Shown: positions 26,051-35,448 of the stretch, one piece after another
Layout of the letters: every line of letters starts with the position of its first letter
Numbering within the stretch: position 1 is the first letter of the stretch
Assembly (NCBI RefSeq): GCF_018129685.1
Contig: NZ_JAFCLG010000001.1
Span: 992,001 to 1,056,000 of the forward strand
Source: Bradyrhizobium manausense
GTDB taxonomy: Bacteria > Pseudomonadota > Alphaproteobacteria > Rhizobiales > Xanthobacteraceae
DNA length: 64,000 nt
Direction: 5' to 3'
Made by a program: the position numbers and the translations under genes
Notes under the pieces: model-generated
What the model saw: the letters and a program-made list of their open reading frames with translations, nothing else
The model's database searches: none
What the model was told of the DNA's origin: nothing

Positions 26051-27133
26051 TCACCAGCTCCTGAGCGCGCCGTCCTCGCGCATCATCTCGACCAGCATGC
26101 CCTCGCGCAGGCCCCGGTCGGCGACGCGCAGGCGCGGCAGCGGGAAGGCGTGCCTGATCGCATCGAGGATGGCGCAGCCGGCGAGCACGAGATCAGCACG
26201 CTCGACGCTGATGCAGCTGTTGCCCGCGCGCTCCTCGTAGCTCATGCCGAGCAGCTTGTTGATGGTCGCGGTGATGTCGGAATCGTTCATCCAGATGCTG
26301 TCGATGCGGCGGCGATCGTAGCGAAGGAGGTTGAGGTGGATACCGGCAAGCGTCGTCACCGTGCCCGAGGTGCCGAGCAGGTGCATGTCGGCGAGATCGC
26401 GGCCATGCTCGTCCGCGAACGGCGCGACGTGGCTCGCGACCGCCCGCTCCATCGCGGCATAGATCTCCGGCGTCACGTCGCGGCCGCCGAACTGCTCGGC
26501 GAGCGTGACCACACCGTACGGGATCGACATCCACGCCTTGATGCGCGGCTCCGGATTTTGCGAATCGCGCTCGATGCGCACCAGCTCGGTCGAGCCGCCG
26601 CCGATATCGAACAGGATCGCGCCCCGGCCCTTCGGATCGACCAGCGGGGAGCAACCGAGCATCGCGAGCGAGGCTTCGGTCTCGCGGTCGATCACCTCGA
26701 GCTCGATGCCGGTCTCCGCCGCGACACGGCTGCGGAAGCCCTCCGCGTTCGAGGCCGCGCGGCAGGCCTCGGTGGCGATCAGCCGCAGCCGCCTGGCCTT
26801 GCGCAGGTTGATCTTGTCCCGGCAGATGCTGAGCGCGGCGATGGCGCGGTCGATCGCGGCCTCGCTGATGCAGCCCGTCGCCGAGACGCCCTCGCCGAGC
26901 CGGATGATGCGCGAGAAGGAATCGACCACGCGAAAGCCATCGTGGGTCGGGCAGGCGATCAGGAGCCTGCAATTGTTGGTTCCGAGGTCCAGCGCCGCAT
27001 AGACGCCGGTTCCCGGCGCCTGCGCGCCGACAACCGGTTCAGTGGCCAACGCCACCGCCGCCGACCCCTCCAGCTCACCGTGCGGCCCATGATGCGTCAC
27101 ATGGCCGTCGCGGAGCCGCGTGTCGTCATTCAT
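26051..27133 (-). CDS. Ppx/GppA family phosphatase
   Basis: This 360-residue member of the actin-like ATPase superfamily has phosphate-1 ALDLGTNNCRLL, the second phosphate loop LFDIGGGSTELV and GTSGTVTTLAG. Members hydrolyse polyphosphate and/or pppGpp. The short length (no C-terminal HD domain) is typical of alphaproteobacterial homologues co-transcribed with rlmE. MNDDTRLRDGHVTHHGPHG at 27133 is preferred over in-frame starts up to 27244. Whether it acts on polyP or pppGpp cannot be decided from sequence. It is one base upstream of rlmE. Confidence 0.88.
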   Translation of the reverse strand: MNDDTRLRDGHVTHHGPHGELEGSAAVALATEPVVGAQAPGTGVYAALDLGTNNCRLLIACPTHDGFRVVDSFSRIIRLGEGVSATGCISEAAIDRAIAALSICRDKINLRKARRLRLIATEACRAASNAEGFRSRVAAETGIELEVIDRETEASLAMLGCSPLVDPKGRGAILFDIGGGSTELVRIERDSQNPEPRIKAWMSIPYGVVTLAEQFGGRDVTPEIYAAMERAVASHVAPFADEHGRDLADMHLLGTSGTVTTLAGIHLNLLRYDRRRIDSIWMNDSDITATINKLLGMSYEERAGNSCISVERADLVLAGCAILDAIRHAFPLPRLRVADRGLREGMLVEMMREDGALRSW

Positions 27134-27343
27134 ACAAACTGTCTTTCCGCGGCCCATGGGGCCGATCTGGAATTGCTTTTTCGCCTGAAACATTAGCAGC
27201 GCGGCAGGCCTGCGCAACAACGCATCACATGGGACCATGCCCATTCGTGCGTTGTCGTGAACGGGACCGTGCGCTATTTTTGTGGGGTCCGGCCCTCCAG
27301 GCGCCCCCTAAATGCGCAATTGCCGGCTTTTCAGGTCATTTCC

Positions 27344-29716
27344 ATGCAAGAACACACCAAATCGTCCACGCTCGAAAATGCTATTGCACTGCAAAAATAC
27401 GGCGTCGGGCAGCCGGTCCGCCGCAAGGAGGACGACACGCTGGTGCGCGGCAAGGGCCGCTACACCGACGATTTCAACCTGCCCGGCCAAGCCTATGCCG
27501 TGATCGTCCGCTCGACCCACGCCCATGGCGTGATCCGCGGCATCGGCCTTGATGCAGCCAAGGGGATGCCGGGCGTGCTGGGCGTGTGGACCGGCAAGGA
27601 CCTCGATGCCGCCGGCTACGGCCCCTTCACCTGCGGCCTGCCGCTGAAGAGCCGTGACGGCTCACCCCTGCTGCAGACCAACCGGCACCCGCTGGCGACC
27701 GACAAGGTGCGCTTCGTCGGCGACCCTGTCGCCTTCGTGGTGGCCGACACGCTCGCCCAGGCGCGCGATGCGGCCGAGGCGGTCGAGCTCGATATCGAGC
27801 CGCTGCCGGCGGTGACTGACCCCGAGGAAGCGGCAAAGCCCGGCGCGCCGCAGCTCTACGATCACATCCCGAACAATGTCGCGCTCGATTATCACTATGG
27901 CGACACGGAGAAGGTCAACGCCGCTTTCGCCAGCGCCGCCCATGTGACCAGGATCGACATCGAGAACACCCGTGTCGCCGTGGTCTCGATGGAGCCGCGC
28001 GTCGGCCTCGCCTCCTACGACAAGACCACCGAGCGCTACACCATCCAGATGCCGACGCAGGGCGTCGCGGGCAACCGCGCCAACCTCGCCAAGAACCTGA
28101 AAGTGCCGAACGACAAGGTGCGCGTCCTCACCGCCAATGTCGGCGGCTCCTTCGGCATGAAGAACGTCAACTATCCGGAATACATGTGCATCCTGTATGC
28201 GGCGAAGGCGTTGGGACGCCCGGTGAAGTGGCTCGACGAGCGCTCCACCGCCTTCCTCTCCGACAGCCATGGTCGCGGGCAAAAGATCCATGCCGAGCTC
28301 GCGCTCGACGCCGAGGGGCATTTCCTCGCGGCAAGGCTGTCCGGCTATGGCAATCTCGGCGCCTACATCACCGGCGTCGCGCCGAGCCCGCTCTCCCTCA
28401 ACACCGGCAAGAATTTCTCCAGCGTCTACCGCACGCCGCTGATGGCGGTCGACATCAAGACGGCGCTGACCAACACCACGCTGATGGGCGCCTATCGCGG
28501 CGCCGGCCGGCCCGAGGCCAACTACTACATGGAGCGGCTGATCGACCGTGCCGCCGACGAGATGGGCATCAACCGGCTGACGCTGCGCAAGCGCAACTTT
28601 ATCAAGCCGAACCAGATGCCGTTCCCCGCCTCGTCAGGCGTCACCTATGACAGCGGCGACTTCCAGGCGGTGTTCACCAAGGCGCTCGACATCTCCGATC
28701 ACGAGAATTTCGCCAAGCGCAAGAAGGAGAGCAAGAAGGCCGGCAAGTTGCGCGGCATCGCGGTCGGCTCCTATCTCGAAGTTACCGCACCGCCCGGCCC
28801 CGAGCTCGGCAAGATCGTGTTCGATCCCGATGGCACCGTACAGCTGATCACCGGCACGCTCGACTACGGCCAGGGCCATGCGACGCCGTTCGCGCAGGTG
28901 CTGTGCGCGCAGCTCGGCGTTCCCTTCGAGAGCGTGAAGCTGGTGCAAGGCGACAGCGACATCGTCCACACCGGCAACGGCACCGGCGGCTCGCGCTCGA
29001 TCACGGCGACCGGACAGGCCATCGTCGGGGCCGCAAAGCTCGTCATCGAAAAGGGCAAGCGCGCCGCCGCATACATGCTGGAGGCCTCGGAGTCCGACAT
29101 CGAGTTCGCAGATGGCGCCTTCACCATCGCCGGCACCGATCGCAGCATCGACATCATGGAGCTCGCCAGGAAGCTGCATGACGGCAAGGTGCCGGAGGGC
29201 GTGCCTGACTCGCTCGATGTCGATCATACCAGCGAACCCATTGCCTCGGCGTTCCCGAACGGCTGCCATGTCGCCGAGGTCGAGGTCGATCCTGATACGG
29301 GCGTGGTGCAGATCGTGCGCTACAGCGCGGTGAACGATTTCGGCACCGTGATCAACCCGATGCTGGTGGCGGGCCAGCTCCATGGCGGCGTGGTCCAGGG
29401 CATTGGCCAGGCGCTGATGGAGCATGTCCGCTACGACGAGAGCGGCCAGCCGATCACGGGCTCACTGATGGACTACGCGCTGCCCCGCGCCGAGGACGTG
29501 CCGTACATGGAGGTCGGCGACCACCCCGTGCCCGCCAAGAGCAATCCGCTGGGCACCAAGGGCTGCGGCGAAGCCGGCTGCGCCGGCAGCCTGTCGACCG
29601 TGGTGAACGCGGTGGTCGATGCGCTGTCGGACTACGGCATTAAGCACATCGACATGCCGCTGACCCCGGAGCGCGTGTGGCGAGCGATCCAGGATGCGAA
29701 GGGCAAGGCGGCGTAA
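27344..29716 (+). CDS. xanthine dehydrogenase family molybdopterin-binding subunit
   Basis: This 790-residue large subunit has an N-terminal a/b-hammerhead domain (GVGQPVRRKEDDTLVRGKGRYTDD at about 20-43). The MoCo-binding part includes GGSFGMKN, AYRGAGRPEANYYMERL (the loop that is AYxCSFR in true CO dehydrogenases, so not form I CoxL) and the active-site Glu in TKGCGEAGCAG near the C-terminus. It should hydroxylate an aldehyde, N-heterocycle or similar carbon centre. Partner FeS and FAD subunits are not adjacent, so they must be encoded elsewhere. MQEHTKSSTLENA at 27344 is the likely start. Downstream is a palindromic repeat. Confidence 0.9.
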   Translation: MQEHTKSSTLENAIALQKYGVGQPVRRKEDDTLVRGKGRYTDDFNLPGQAYAVIVRSTHAHGVIRGIGLDAAKGMPGVLGVWTGKDLDAAGYGPFTCGLPLKSRDGSPLLQTNRHPLATDKVRFVGDPVAFVVADTLAQARDAAEAVELDIEPLPAVTDPEEAAKPGAPQLYDHIPNNVALDYHYGDTEKVNAAFASAAHVTRIDIENTRVAVVSMEPRVGLASYDKTTERYTIQMPTQGVAGNRANLAKNLKVPNDKVRVLTANVGGSFGMKNVNYPEYMCILYAAKALGRPVKWLDERSTAFLSDSHGRGQKIHAELALDAEGHFLAARLSGYGNLGAYITGVAPSPLSLNTGKNFSSVYRTPLMAVDIKTALTNTTLMGAYRGAGRPEANYYMERLIDRAADEMGINRLTLRKRNFIKPNQMPFPASSGVTYDSGDFQAVFTKALDISDHENFAKRKKESKKAGKLRGIAVGSYLEVTAPPGPELGKIVFDPDGTVQLITGTLDYGQGHATPFAQVLCAQLGVPFESVKLVQGDSDIVHTGNGTGGSRSITATGQAIVGAAKLVIEKGKRAAAYMLEASESDIEFADGAFTIAGTDRSIDIMELARKLHDGKVPEGVPDSLDVDHTSEPIASAFPNGCHVAEVEVDPDTGVVQIVRYSAVNDFGTVINPMLVAGQLHGGVVQGIGQALMEHVRYDESGQPITGSLMDYALPRAEDVPYMEVGDHPVPAKSNPLGTKGCGEAGCAGSLSTVVNAVVDALSDYGIKHIDMPLTPERVWRAIQDAKGKAA

Positions 29717-29732
29717 ATTGCGCTCTCTCGTT

Positions 29733-29813
29733 CGTCATGGCCGGGCTTGTCCCGACCATCCACGTGGAGCGGCACCAAGAACGTGGATGCCCGGGACAAG
29801 CCCGGGCATGACG
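29733..29813. repeat. palindromic repeat (family B)
   Basis: The outer arms CGTCATGGCCGGGCTTGTC / GACAAGCCCGGGCATGACG enclose inner ATCCACGT / ACGTGGAT. It sits between the convergent molybdopterin-subunit and hot-dog genes and probably serves both as a transcript end. Confidence 0.85.
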
Positions 29814-29837
29814 GTGCGGCGATGGTGTGCCCCTTCC

Positions 29838-30638
29838 CTACGCCGCCGCCTGCTCCCGCGGCTGATAGATCGCAATGTGCTGGCAATGCGCGATCGGCGT
29901 CGTGCCATTGGCGACGACGAGGGCATCGAGCTCGACGAAGCGGTGGCCTTTCTTCTCGTAGTTTGCCATGACCTTCGCCCGTGCGGTGATCTCGTCGCCG
30001 GCGCGCGCGGCTGACAAGAGCTGCATGCGGCTACCGACATGGATCCAAGGGCCCAAAATGGTGTTGTCGACCAGCACGCGGTTCATGACGCGCTGGATCA
30101 AGCCGGGATGGCCGAACCCTTCGCGCGCGAAGATCGGATCAGTCTCCCTGATATCGGCGAGATAGCCGGTTGCGTCGGGCCCGGCCCAACGGCGCGGCGT
30201 CGTGCCCAGCCATTTGCCGACCTCGAAGATTTCAGGGCTGACGGGCTTGCGTTCGGCGACTGCGGGCACCTCGACATAGTCGCCCAATGACATTGCTGGC
30301 GCAGCGGCCGGGAGCGACGCCGTGCCCGTCGCACACAGCTCGGTGCGGCTGAACACCTCGATCGTGAGCAGGCCGTTGTGCTCGGTCGCATCGACATCGG
30401 CGGTCTCGCCGTCATACACGGGCTTGACGAAGCGGGCCTCGATCAGCCCGCGCGACAGGAAATCGCGGCCCCAGCGCGCGAGCGGCACGTGCATCATGTA
30501 GGCGAAGACATCGACGCCGGGGACGAGCCCACCGGAAAAGCCGAAGCGGCGCGCCACCGTATCGTCATGCATCTTGTTTTCGGACTGTTTGGCGGTGTTG
30601 TAGGCCTCGACGCGGTAGGTTTCGAGCCGGTTCGGCAT
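29838..30638 (-). CDS. hot-dog fold (MaoC/FAS1-like) hypothetical protein
   Basis: This 266-residue protein has two putative hot-dog halves. The first contains [19 protein letters not shown], the helix region resembling the MaoC pattern A-x-x-S-x-x-V-x-G, and [20 protein letters not shown]. The second contains [30 protein letters not shown] and ends [21 protein letters not shown]. Double hot-dog proteins act as hydratases or thioesterases on acyl-CoA, but the catalytic Asp/His pair is not obvious here. ATG 30638 gives [14 protein letters not shown]. Confidence 0.72.
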   Translation of the reverse strand: MPNRLETYRVEAYNTAKQSENKMHDDTVARRFGFSGGLVPGVDVFAYMMHVPLARWGRDFLSRGLIEARFVKPVYDGETADVDATEHNGLLTIEVFSRTELCATGTASLPAAAPAMSLGDYVEVPAVAERKPVSPEIFEVGKWLGTTPRRWAGPDATGYLADIRETDPIFAREGFGHPGLIQRVMNRVLVDNTILGPWIHVGSRMQLLSAARAGDEITARAKVMANYEKKGHRFVELDALVVANGTTPIAHCQHIAIYQPREQAAA

Positions 30639-30745
30639 GGCTGGCTTTTCCCTGTATTCTTGTTGTTTCGGACCCGATCGTAGGCCCCCGGGAACACCGG
30701 TCAATCCCCTCGCCTTTGCGGCCCGAATGGGGTACCACGCGGCGA

Positions 30746-31237
30746 ATGACCGACACCCCCACCCGCATCTATGTCGACGCCGACGCCTGTCCGGTGAAGG
30801 ACGAAATTTATCGCGTCGCGCTCCGGCACGGCGTGCCCGTCAGCGTGGTCGCCGGCAATTTCATCCGTGTGCCCCACGATCCCCTGATCGAGCGCGTCGC
30901 GGCCGGCTCCGGCATGGATGCCGCCGACGACTGGATCGCGGAACGGGCGAGGCCAGGTGACGTCGTCATCACCTCGGACATTCCGCTGGCGAGCCGCTGC
31001 GTGAAGGCCGGCGCCGACGTGATTGCGCCGAACGGCAAGCCGTTCACGGAAGAATCGATCGGGATGACGCTTGCCGTGCGCAATCTGATGACGGATTTGC
31101 GCTCGGCCGGCGAAGTCACGGGCGGCCCGCGCTCGTTCTCGTCGCGCGACCGCTCCGCCTTCCTCTCGGCGCTCGACCAGACGCTGCGCCGAATCCAGCG
31201 CCGCCGCGCCGATCAGGCCGCAACAAGCCAGAGCTAG
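30746..31237 (+). CDS. YaiI/YqxD family protein (DUF188)
   Basis: This 163-residue protein opens with the family signature [19 protein letters not shown], followed by [10 protein letters not shown] and [21 protein letters not shown], with Asp residues arranged like a PIN/FLAP nuclease. The C-terminus has [17 protein letters not shown]. The function is unknown; nuclease activity is inferred from the fold. It is the first gene of a three-gene operon with the ABC-F ATPase (2-nt gap) and a D-threonine-aldolase-like gene. ATG 30746 is preferred over 30716. Confidence 0.87.
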   Translation: MTDTPTRIYVDADACPVKDEIYRVALRHGVPVSVVAGNFIRVPHDPLIERVAAGSGMDAADDWIAERARPGDVVITSDIPLASRCVKAGADVIAPNGKPFTEESIGMTLAVRNLMTDLRSAGEVTGGPRSFSSRDRSAFLSALDQTLRRIQRRRADQAATSQS

Positions 31238-31239
31238 CC

Positions 31240-33051
31240 ATGGCGCCCCCGCTGATCCAGCTCAAGGATATCAAGCTCACCTTCGGCGGCACGCCGCTGC
31301 TGTCGGGTGTCGAACTCAATGTCGCACCATCTGAGCGCGTCTGCCTGATCGGCCGCAACGGCTCCGGCAAGTCGACGCTGCTCAGGATCGCGGCCGGCCT
31401 TGTCGAGGCCGACAGCGGCACGCGCTTTGTGCAGCCCGGCGCGACCGTGCGCTACCTGCCGCAGGAGCCTGATTTCGGCGAGCACAAGACCACGCTCGCC
31501 TATGTCGAGGCCGGCCTCGCGCCCGGAGACGATCCGTATCAGGCGCGCTATCTGGTCGAGCAGCTCGGACTGACCGGCAACGAGAATCCGGCCAACGTCT
31601 CCGGCGGCGAGGCGCGCCGCGCGGCGCTCGCACGCGTGCTGGCCCCCTCGCCCGACATTCTGTTGCTGGACGAGCCGACCAACCATCTCGATCTCTCCAC
31701 CATCGAATGGCTGGAAAAGGAGCTCGACTCCCGGCGCAGCGCGCTGGTCATCATCAGCCACGACCGCCGCTTCCTGACCAATCTCTCGCGCTCCACAGCG
31801 TGGCTCGACCGCGGCAGGATCAAACAGATCGATCGCGGTTTTGCCTCGTTCGAGAGCTGGCGCGACGAGGTGCTGGCCGAAGAAGAGCGCGACCAGCACA
31901 AGCTCGACCGCAAGATCGTCGACGAAGAACACTGGCTTCGCCACGGCGTTTCCGGCCGCCGCAAGCGCAACGTCAAACGGCTCGCCAATCTGCATACGCT
32001 GCGCGACCAGCGCCGCAACTACCGCGGCACGGCCGGCACCGCCAGCCTCGCTGCCGCCGAGGCCGAGCAATCCGGCAAGCTGGTGATCGAGGCGAAGAAC
32101 ATCGCCAAGGCGTTTGGCGATCGCACGATTGTCGATGGTTTTTCGACCCGCATCCAGCGCGGCGACCGGCTCGGCATCATCGGCCCGAACGGGGCCGGCA
32201 AGACCACGCTGGTCAATCTGCTGACCGGCGGCGCCCAGCCCGATTCCGGTATCGTGCGGCTGGGGGCCAATCTGGAGACCGCCACGCTCGACCAGCACCG
32301 CGAGAGCCTCGATCCCAAATCGACGCTGGCCGAGGCCCTGACCGGGGGCCGGGGCGACCAGATCATGGTCGGCGGCAAGCCGAAGCACGTCGTCGGCTAC
32401 ATGAAGGACTTCCTGTTCGCCCAGGAGCAGCGCGGCACGCCCGTGGAGGTGCTGTCGGGCGGCGAGCGCGGCCGGCTGATGCTGGCGCGCGCGCTGGCGA
32501 AACCCTCGAACCTGCTGGTGCTGGACGAGCCGACCAACGACCTCGATCTCGAAACCCTCGACGTGCTCGAAGACATGCTCGGCGATTACGAGGGCACCGT
32601 CATCCTGATCAGCCATGACCGCGACTTCCTCGACCGCGTCGTGACGTCCGTGATCGCGCCCGAGGGCAACGGCAAGTGGATCGAATATGCCGGCGGCTAC
32701 AGCGACATGCTCACGCAACGCGGCGCCGACCTGAAGCGCGAGACCGCGAGGGCGCCGGCGCCTGCGGAGAAGAAAGAGGGGCGCGCGGCCGCGCCCGCCT
32801 CTGCGTCCAAGCGCAAGCTGAGCTTCAACGAGAAGCACGCCCTCGAGACACTGCCGAAGAAGATGGAGACGCTGCAGGCCGACATCGCAAGACTGCAGCG
32901 CGTGCTCGACGATCCCAACCTCTACGCCAGGGATCGCAAGAAATTCGACGATACTTCCGCGGCCATCGCCAAGGCGCATGAAGAATTATCAGCCGCTGAA
33001 GAGCGCTGGCTCGAACTTGAAATGCTCCGCGAAGAAATCGAACAGGCATAA
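31240..33051 (+). CDS. ABC-F family ATPase (Uup-like)
   Basis: This 603-residue soluble protein has two ABC domains and no membrane segments. NBD1 has Walker A GRNGSGKST, the signature VSGGEARRAALAR and Walker B ILLLDEPTNHLD. NBD2 has GPNGAGKTT, LSGGERGRLMLAR and LLVLDEPTNDLD. A charged inter-domain linker (about 200-270, residues EERDQHKLDRKI) and a C-terminal coiled coil (about 540-603) are typical of Uup/YheS-type ABC-F proteins. These bind the ribosome or, for Uup, DNA junctions. A translation-factor role is probable. Second gene of the yaiI operon. Confidence 0.92.
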   Translation: MAPPLIQLKDIKLTFGGTPLLSGVELNVAPSERVCLIGRNGSGKSTLLRIAAGLVEADSGTRFVQPGATVRYLPQEPDFGEHKTTLAYVEAGLAPGDDPYQARYLVEQLGLTGNENPANVSGGEARRAALARVLAPSPDILLLDEPTNHLDLSTIEWLEKELDSRRSALVIISHDRRFLTNLSRSTAWLDRGRIKQIDRGFASFESWRDEVLAEEERDQHKLDRKIVDEEHWLRHGVSGRRKRNVKRLANLHTLRDQRRNYRGTAGTASLAAAEAEQSGKLVIEAKNIAKAFGDRTIVDGFSTRIQRGDRLGIIGPNGAGKTTLVNLLTGGAQPDSGIVRLGANLETATLDQHRESLDPKSTLAEALTGGRGDQIMVGGKPKHVVGYMKDFLFAQEQRGTPVEVLSGGERGRLMLARALAKPSNLLVLDEPTNDLDLETLDVLEDMLGDYEGTVILISHDRDFLDRVVTSVIAPEGNGKWIEYAGGYSDMLTQRGADLKRETARAPAPAEKKEGRAAAPASASKRKLSFNEKHALETLPKKMETLQADIARLQRVLDDPNLYARDRKKFDDTSAAIAKAHEELSAAEERWLELEMLREEIEQA

Positions 33052-33054
33052 CCA

Positions 33055-34134
33055 ATGACCACACCCCTCGCCGCCAAGATCGCCCGCGAATACGGCACGC
33101 CCTGCGCCGTCATCGACATGGACAAGGTCGAGCGCAACATTGCGCGGATCCAGAAGGCCTGCGACGATGCCGGCATTGCCAACCGTCCGCATATCAAGAC
33201 CCACAAGAACCCGACGATTGCGAGGATGCAGGTCGCGGCCGGCGCCAAGGGCATCACCTGCCAGAAGATCGGCGAGGCCGAGATCATGGCCAATGCCGGC
33301 ATCGACGACATCCTGATCAGCTACAATCTGCTCGGCGAAGAGAAGATGGCGCGCCTCGGCTCGCTCAATGCCAAGACCAACATGACGGTTGCCGCCGACA
33401 ATTCGACCGTCATTGCCGGTCTGCCGAAAGCCGCTGCGGCTTCGGGCCGTCCGCTCTCTGTGGTGGTCGAATGCGACACCGGCCGCAAGCGCGCGGGCGT
33501 CGAGACGCCGGCCGAAGCGATTGCGCTGGCGCGCGAGATCGCGGCGTCCAAGGGGCTGGAATTCGCTGGCTTCATGCTCTACCCGACCGAAACGGGCTGG
33601 GGCGACGCACAGAAATTCTACGACGAGGCGCTCGCCGGCGTGCGCGCCGTCGGGCTCGATGCCAAGATCGTGTCCACCGGCGGCACGCCGAACCTCGTCA
33701 ACATCGGCAAGCTCAAGGGCGGCACCGAGCACCGCTTCGGCACCTACATCTACAACGATCGTATGCAGGTCGCGGCCGGCTCAGCGACCTGGGACGACTG
33801 CGCGCTGTACATCTATTCGACGGTCGTGAGCCGCGCCGCGCCCGAGCGCGGCATTCTCGATGCCGGTTCGAAGACGCTGACGACGGATACCGGCGGGCTC
33901 GACGGCCATGGCCTGATCCTGGAACATCCCGAAGCACGAATCGCGAAATTCGCCGAAGAGCACGGCTTCCTCGACCTCTCCCGCAGCAATACGCGGCCAA
34001 ATGTCGGCGATGTCGTCCGTATCGTGCCGAACCATGTGTGCGTCGTCGTCAACATGATGGACGAGGTGGTGATGGTCCGCGGCGACGAGATCATCGGCAC
34101 GCTGCCGGTGGCGGCGCGGGGCAAGCTGCGGTAG
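33055..34134 (+). CDS. PLP-dependent D-threonine aldolase/DSD1-like enzyme
   Basis: This 359-residue member of the alanine-racemase-fold family has, at the N-terminus, TPCAVIDMDKVERNIARIQ, and the PLP Lys in RPHIKTHKNPTIARMQ. The C-terminal beta domain begins near 250, with the metal-binding His-Cys pair in NHVCVVVNMMDEV. DSD1-type enzymes act as D-serine dehydratases or D-threonine aldolases, using PLP and a divalent metal. The exact substrate is not determined. It starts 3 nt after the ABC-F gene, so it is co-transcribed. Confidence 0.87.
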   Translation: MTTPLAAKIAREYGTPCAVIDMDKVERNIARIQKACDDAGIANRPHIKTHKNPTIARMQVAAGAKGITCQKIGEAEIMANAGIDDILISYNLLGEEKMARLGSLNAKTNMTVAADNSTVIAGLPKAAAASGRPLSVVVECDTGRKRAGVETPAEAIALAREIAASKGLEFAGFMLYPTETGWGDAQKFYDEALAGVRAVGLDAKIVSTGGTPNLVNIGKLKGGTEHRFGTYIYNDRMQVAAGSATWDDCALYIYSTVVSRAAPERGILDAGSKTLTTDTGGLDGHGLILEHPEARIAKFAEEHGFLDLSRSNTRPNVGDVVRIVPNHVCVVVNMMDEVVMVRGDEIIGTLPVAARGKLR

Positions 34135-34142
34135 AGGCACGC

Positions 34143-34232
34143 TGTAGGGTGGGTTAGCCGAAGGCGTAACCCACCACTTCCCTCGATGCGGATACAGACG
34201 TGGTGGGTTACGCTTCGCTAACCCACCCTACG
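34143..34232. repeat. palindromic repeat (family C)
   Basis: The arms TGTAGGGTGGGTTAGC / GCTAACCCACCCTACG surround AACCCACCA / TGGTGGGTT. The right end supplies the last two codons and the TAG stop (34228-34230, minus strand) of the flavoprotein gene. It lies between convergent genes. Confidence 0.88.
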
Positions 34233-35448
34233 ATTTCTTGAGCCAGCCCAACACACCCCTGCCCGCCGCTGCTCCCGTCGCAAACGAGGCCTGCAGCAGG
34301 TACCCGCCGGTCGGGGCTTCCCAGTCCAGCATCTCGCCGGCGGCGAACACACCCGGCAGGCTGCGCAGCATGAAGTTTTCGTCGAGCTCGTCGAAGACGA
34401 TCCCGCCAGCGGTCGAGATCGCACGTTCGATCGGGGCGGCACCGGTCAGCTGAACCGGAATTGCGTTGATCAACTGTGCAAGCTCCGCCGGCGACAGCGC
34501 GGCCAACGAGCGGCCGGATGCAATGGCCGCCTCCTGCATCAGGCCGATGCCGACCGGCGACACTTGCGCCGCCTTGCGCAGGAAGTTCGCGAGCGACTGC
34601 TTGCCGCGCGTGCCCGACAGGCGCGTGGTCAGCGCGGTCGTATCGAGATCGGGCCGCAACGCGATCATCAGTGTCGCCTGTCCGATGCTCAGCACTGCCT
34701 CGCGCAGCTCCGCCGACAGTGCATAGATCGCGCCGCCCTCGATGCCGCTGCGGGTGATCATCGCTTCACCGCGCACGGCGTGCGCGCCGATCGTCAGCGC
34801 CACGCCCTTGAGCGGCTGGCCTTCGAAACGATCGCGGAACACATCGGACCATGCGACCGTGAAGCCTGAATTGGCCGGCCGCAGCTTCGAGACCGCAACG
34901 CCTTTGGCCTGGAGGATATCGACCCAGCCGCCGTCGGAGCCAAGCCGCGGCCAGCTTGCGCCGCCGAGCGCGAGCACCGTTGCGCTCGCGGCGACGGCAA
35001 GCGGGCCGTCGGGCGTTTGAAACTGCAACCGCCCCTGTTTGTCGCAGCCGCTCCAGCGATGCCGAAACGCGAATTTCACGCCTGATGCATTGAGCCGCCG
35101 CAGCCACGCGCGCAGCAAGGGCGAGGCCTTGAACGTCTTTGGAAACACCCGCCCGCTGCTGCCGACGAAGGTCAGCTGCCCCAGGCCTGCGCTCCAGTCG
35201 CGCAGCGCGTCGGGCGGAAACGCTTCGACCGCCGCGCGCAGATTCGGCATCGCCTCGCGATAACGCGTGAGGAAATCCGCCAGCGGCTCGCTGTGGGTCA
35301 GATTGAGGCCGCCGCGGCCAGCCATCAGGAATTTGCGGCCGGCGGACGGCATGGCGTCGTAGACGGCGACGCTGGCGCCACCTCGCGCCAGCACCTCCGC
35401 CGCCATCAGCCCGGCGGGACCCGCACCGATGACGGCGACATCAGTCAG
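34228..35448 (-). CDS. NAD(P)/FAD-dependent flavoprotein (TIGR03862/BaiN-like)
   Basis: This flavoprotein has about 406 residues. The N-terminal FAD-binding motif VAVIGAGPAGLMAAEVLARGG is followed by the family phrase GRKFLMAGRGGLNLTHSE; ALGGASWPRLGSDGGWVDIL is in the middle, and FAAGEMLDWEAPTGGYLLQASFATG at the C-terminus is the second FAD contact. No ATG, GTG or TTG exists at the natural N-terminus. A CTG at 35448 overlaps the SDR stop (CTGA) and has GGGGA 8 nt upstream, so I take it as the start; the next in-frame candidates extend up to 35580. It probably acts in redox chemistry of an acyl or aromatic intermediate. Its stop codon comes from a palindromic repeat. Confidence 0.78.
   Translation of the reverse strand: MTDVAVIGAGPAGLMAAEVLARGGASVAVYDAMPSAGRKFLMAGRGGLNLTHSEPLADFLTRYREAMPNLRAAVEAFPPDALRDWSAGLGQLTFVGSSGRVFPKTFKASPLLRAWLRRLNASGVKFAFRHRWSGCDKQGRLQFQTPDGPLAVAASATVLALGGASWPRLGSDGGWVDILQAKGVAVSKLRPANSGFTVAWSDVFRDRFEGQPLKGVALTIGAHAVRGEAMITRSGIEGGAIYALSAELREAVLSIGQATLMIALRPDLDTTALTTRLSGTRGKQSLANFLRKAAQVSPVGIGLMQEAAIASGRSLAALSPAELAQLINAIPVQLTGAAPIERAISTAGGIVFDELDENFMLRSLPGVFAAGEMLDWEAPTGGYLLQASFATGAAAGRGVLGWLKKS

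Noticed and set aside
31234..32979. 581-codon minus-strand frame opposite the ABC-F gene
   Set aside because: The two-NBD ABC-F on the plus strand is unequivocal; the antisense product is Val/Gln/Arg-rich without motifs.
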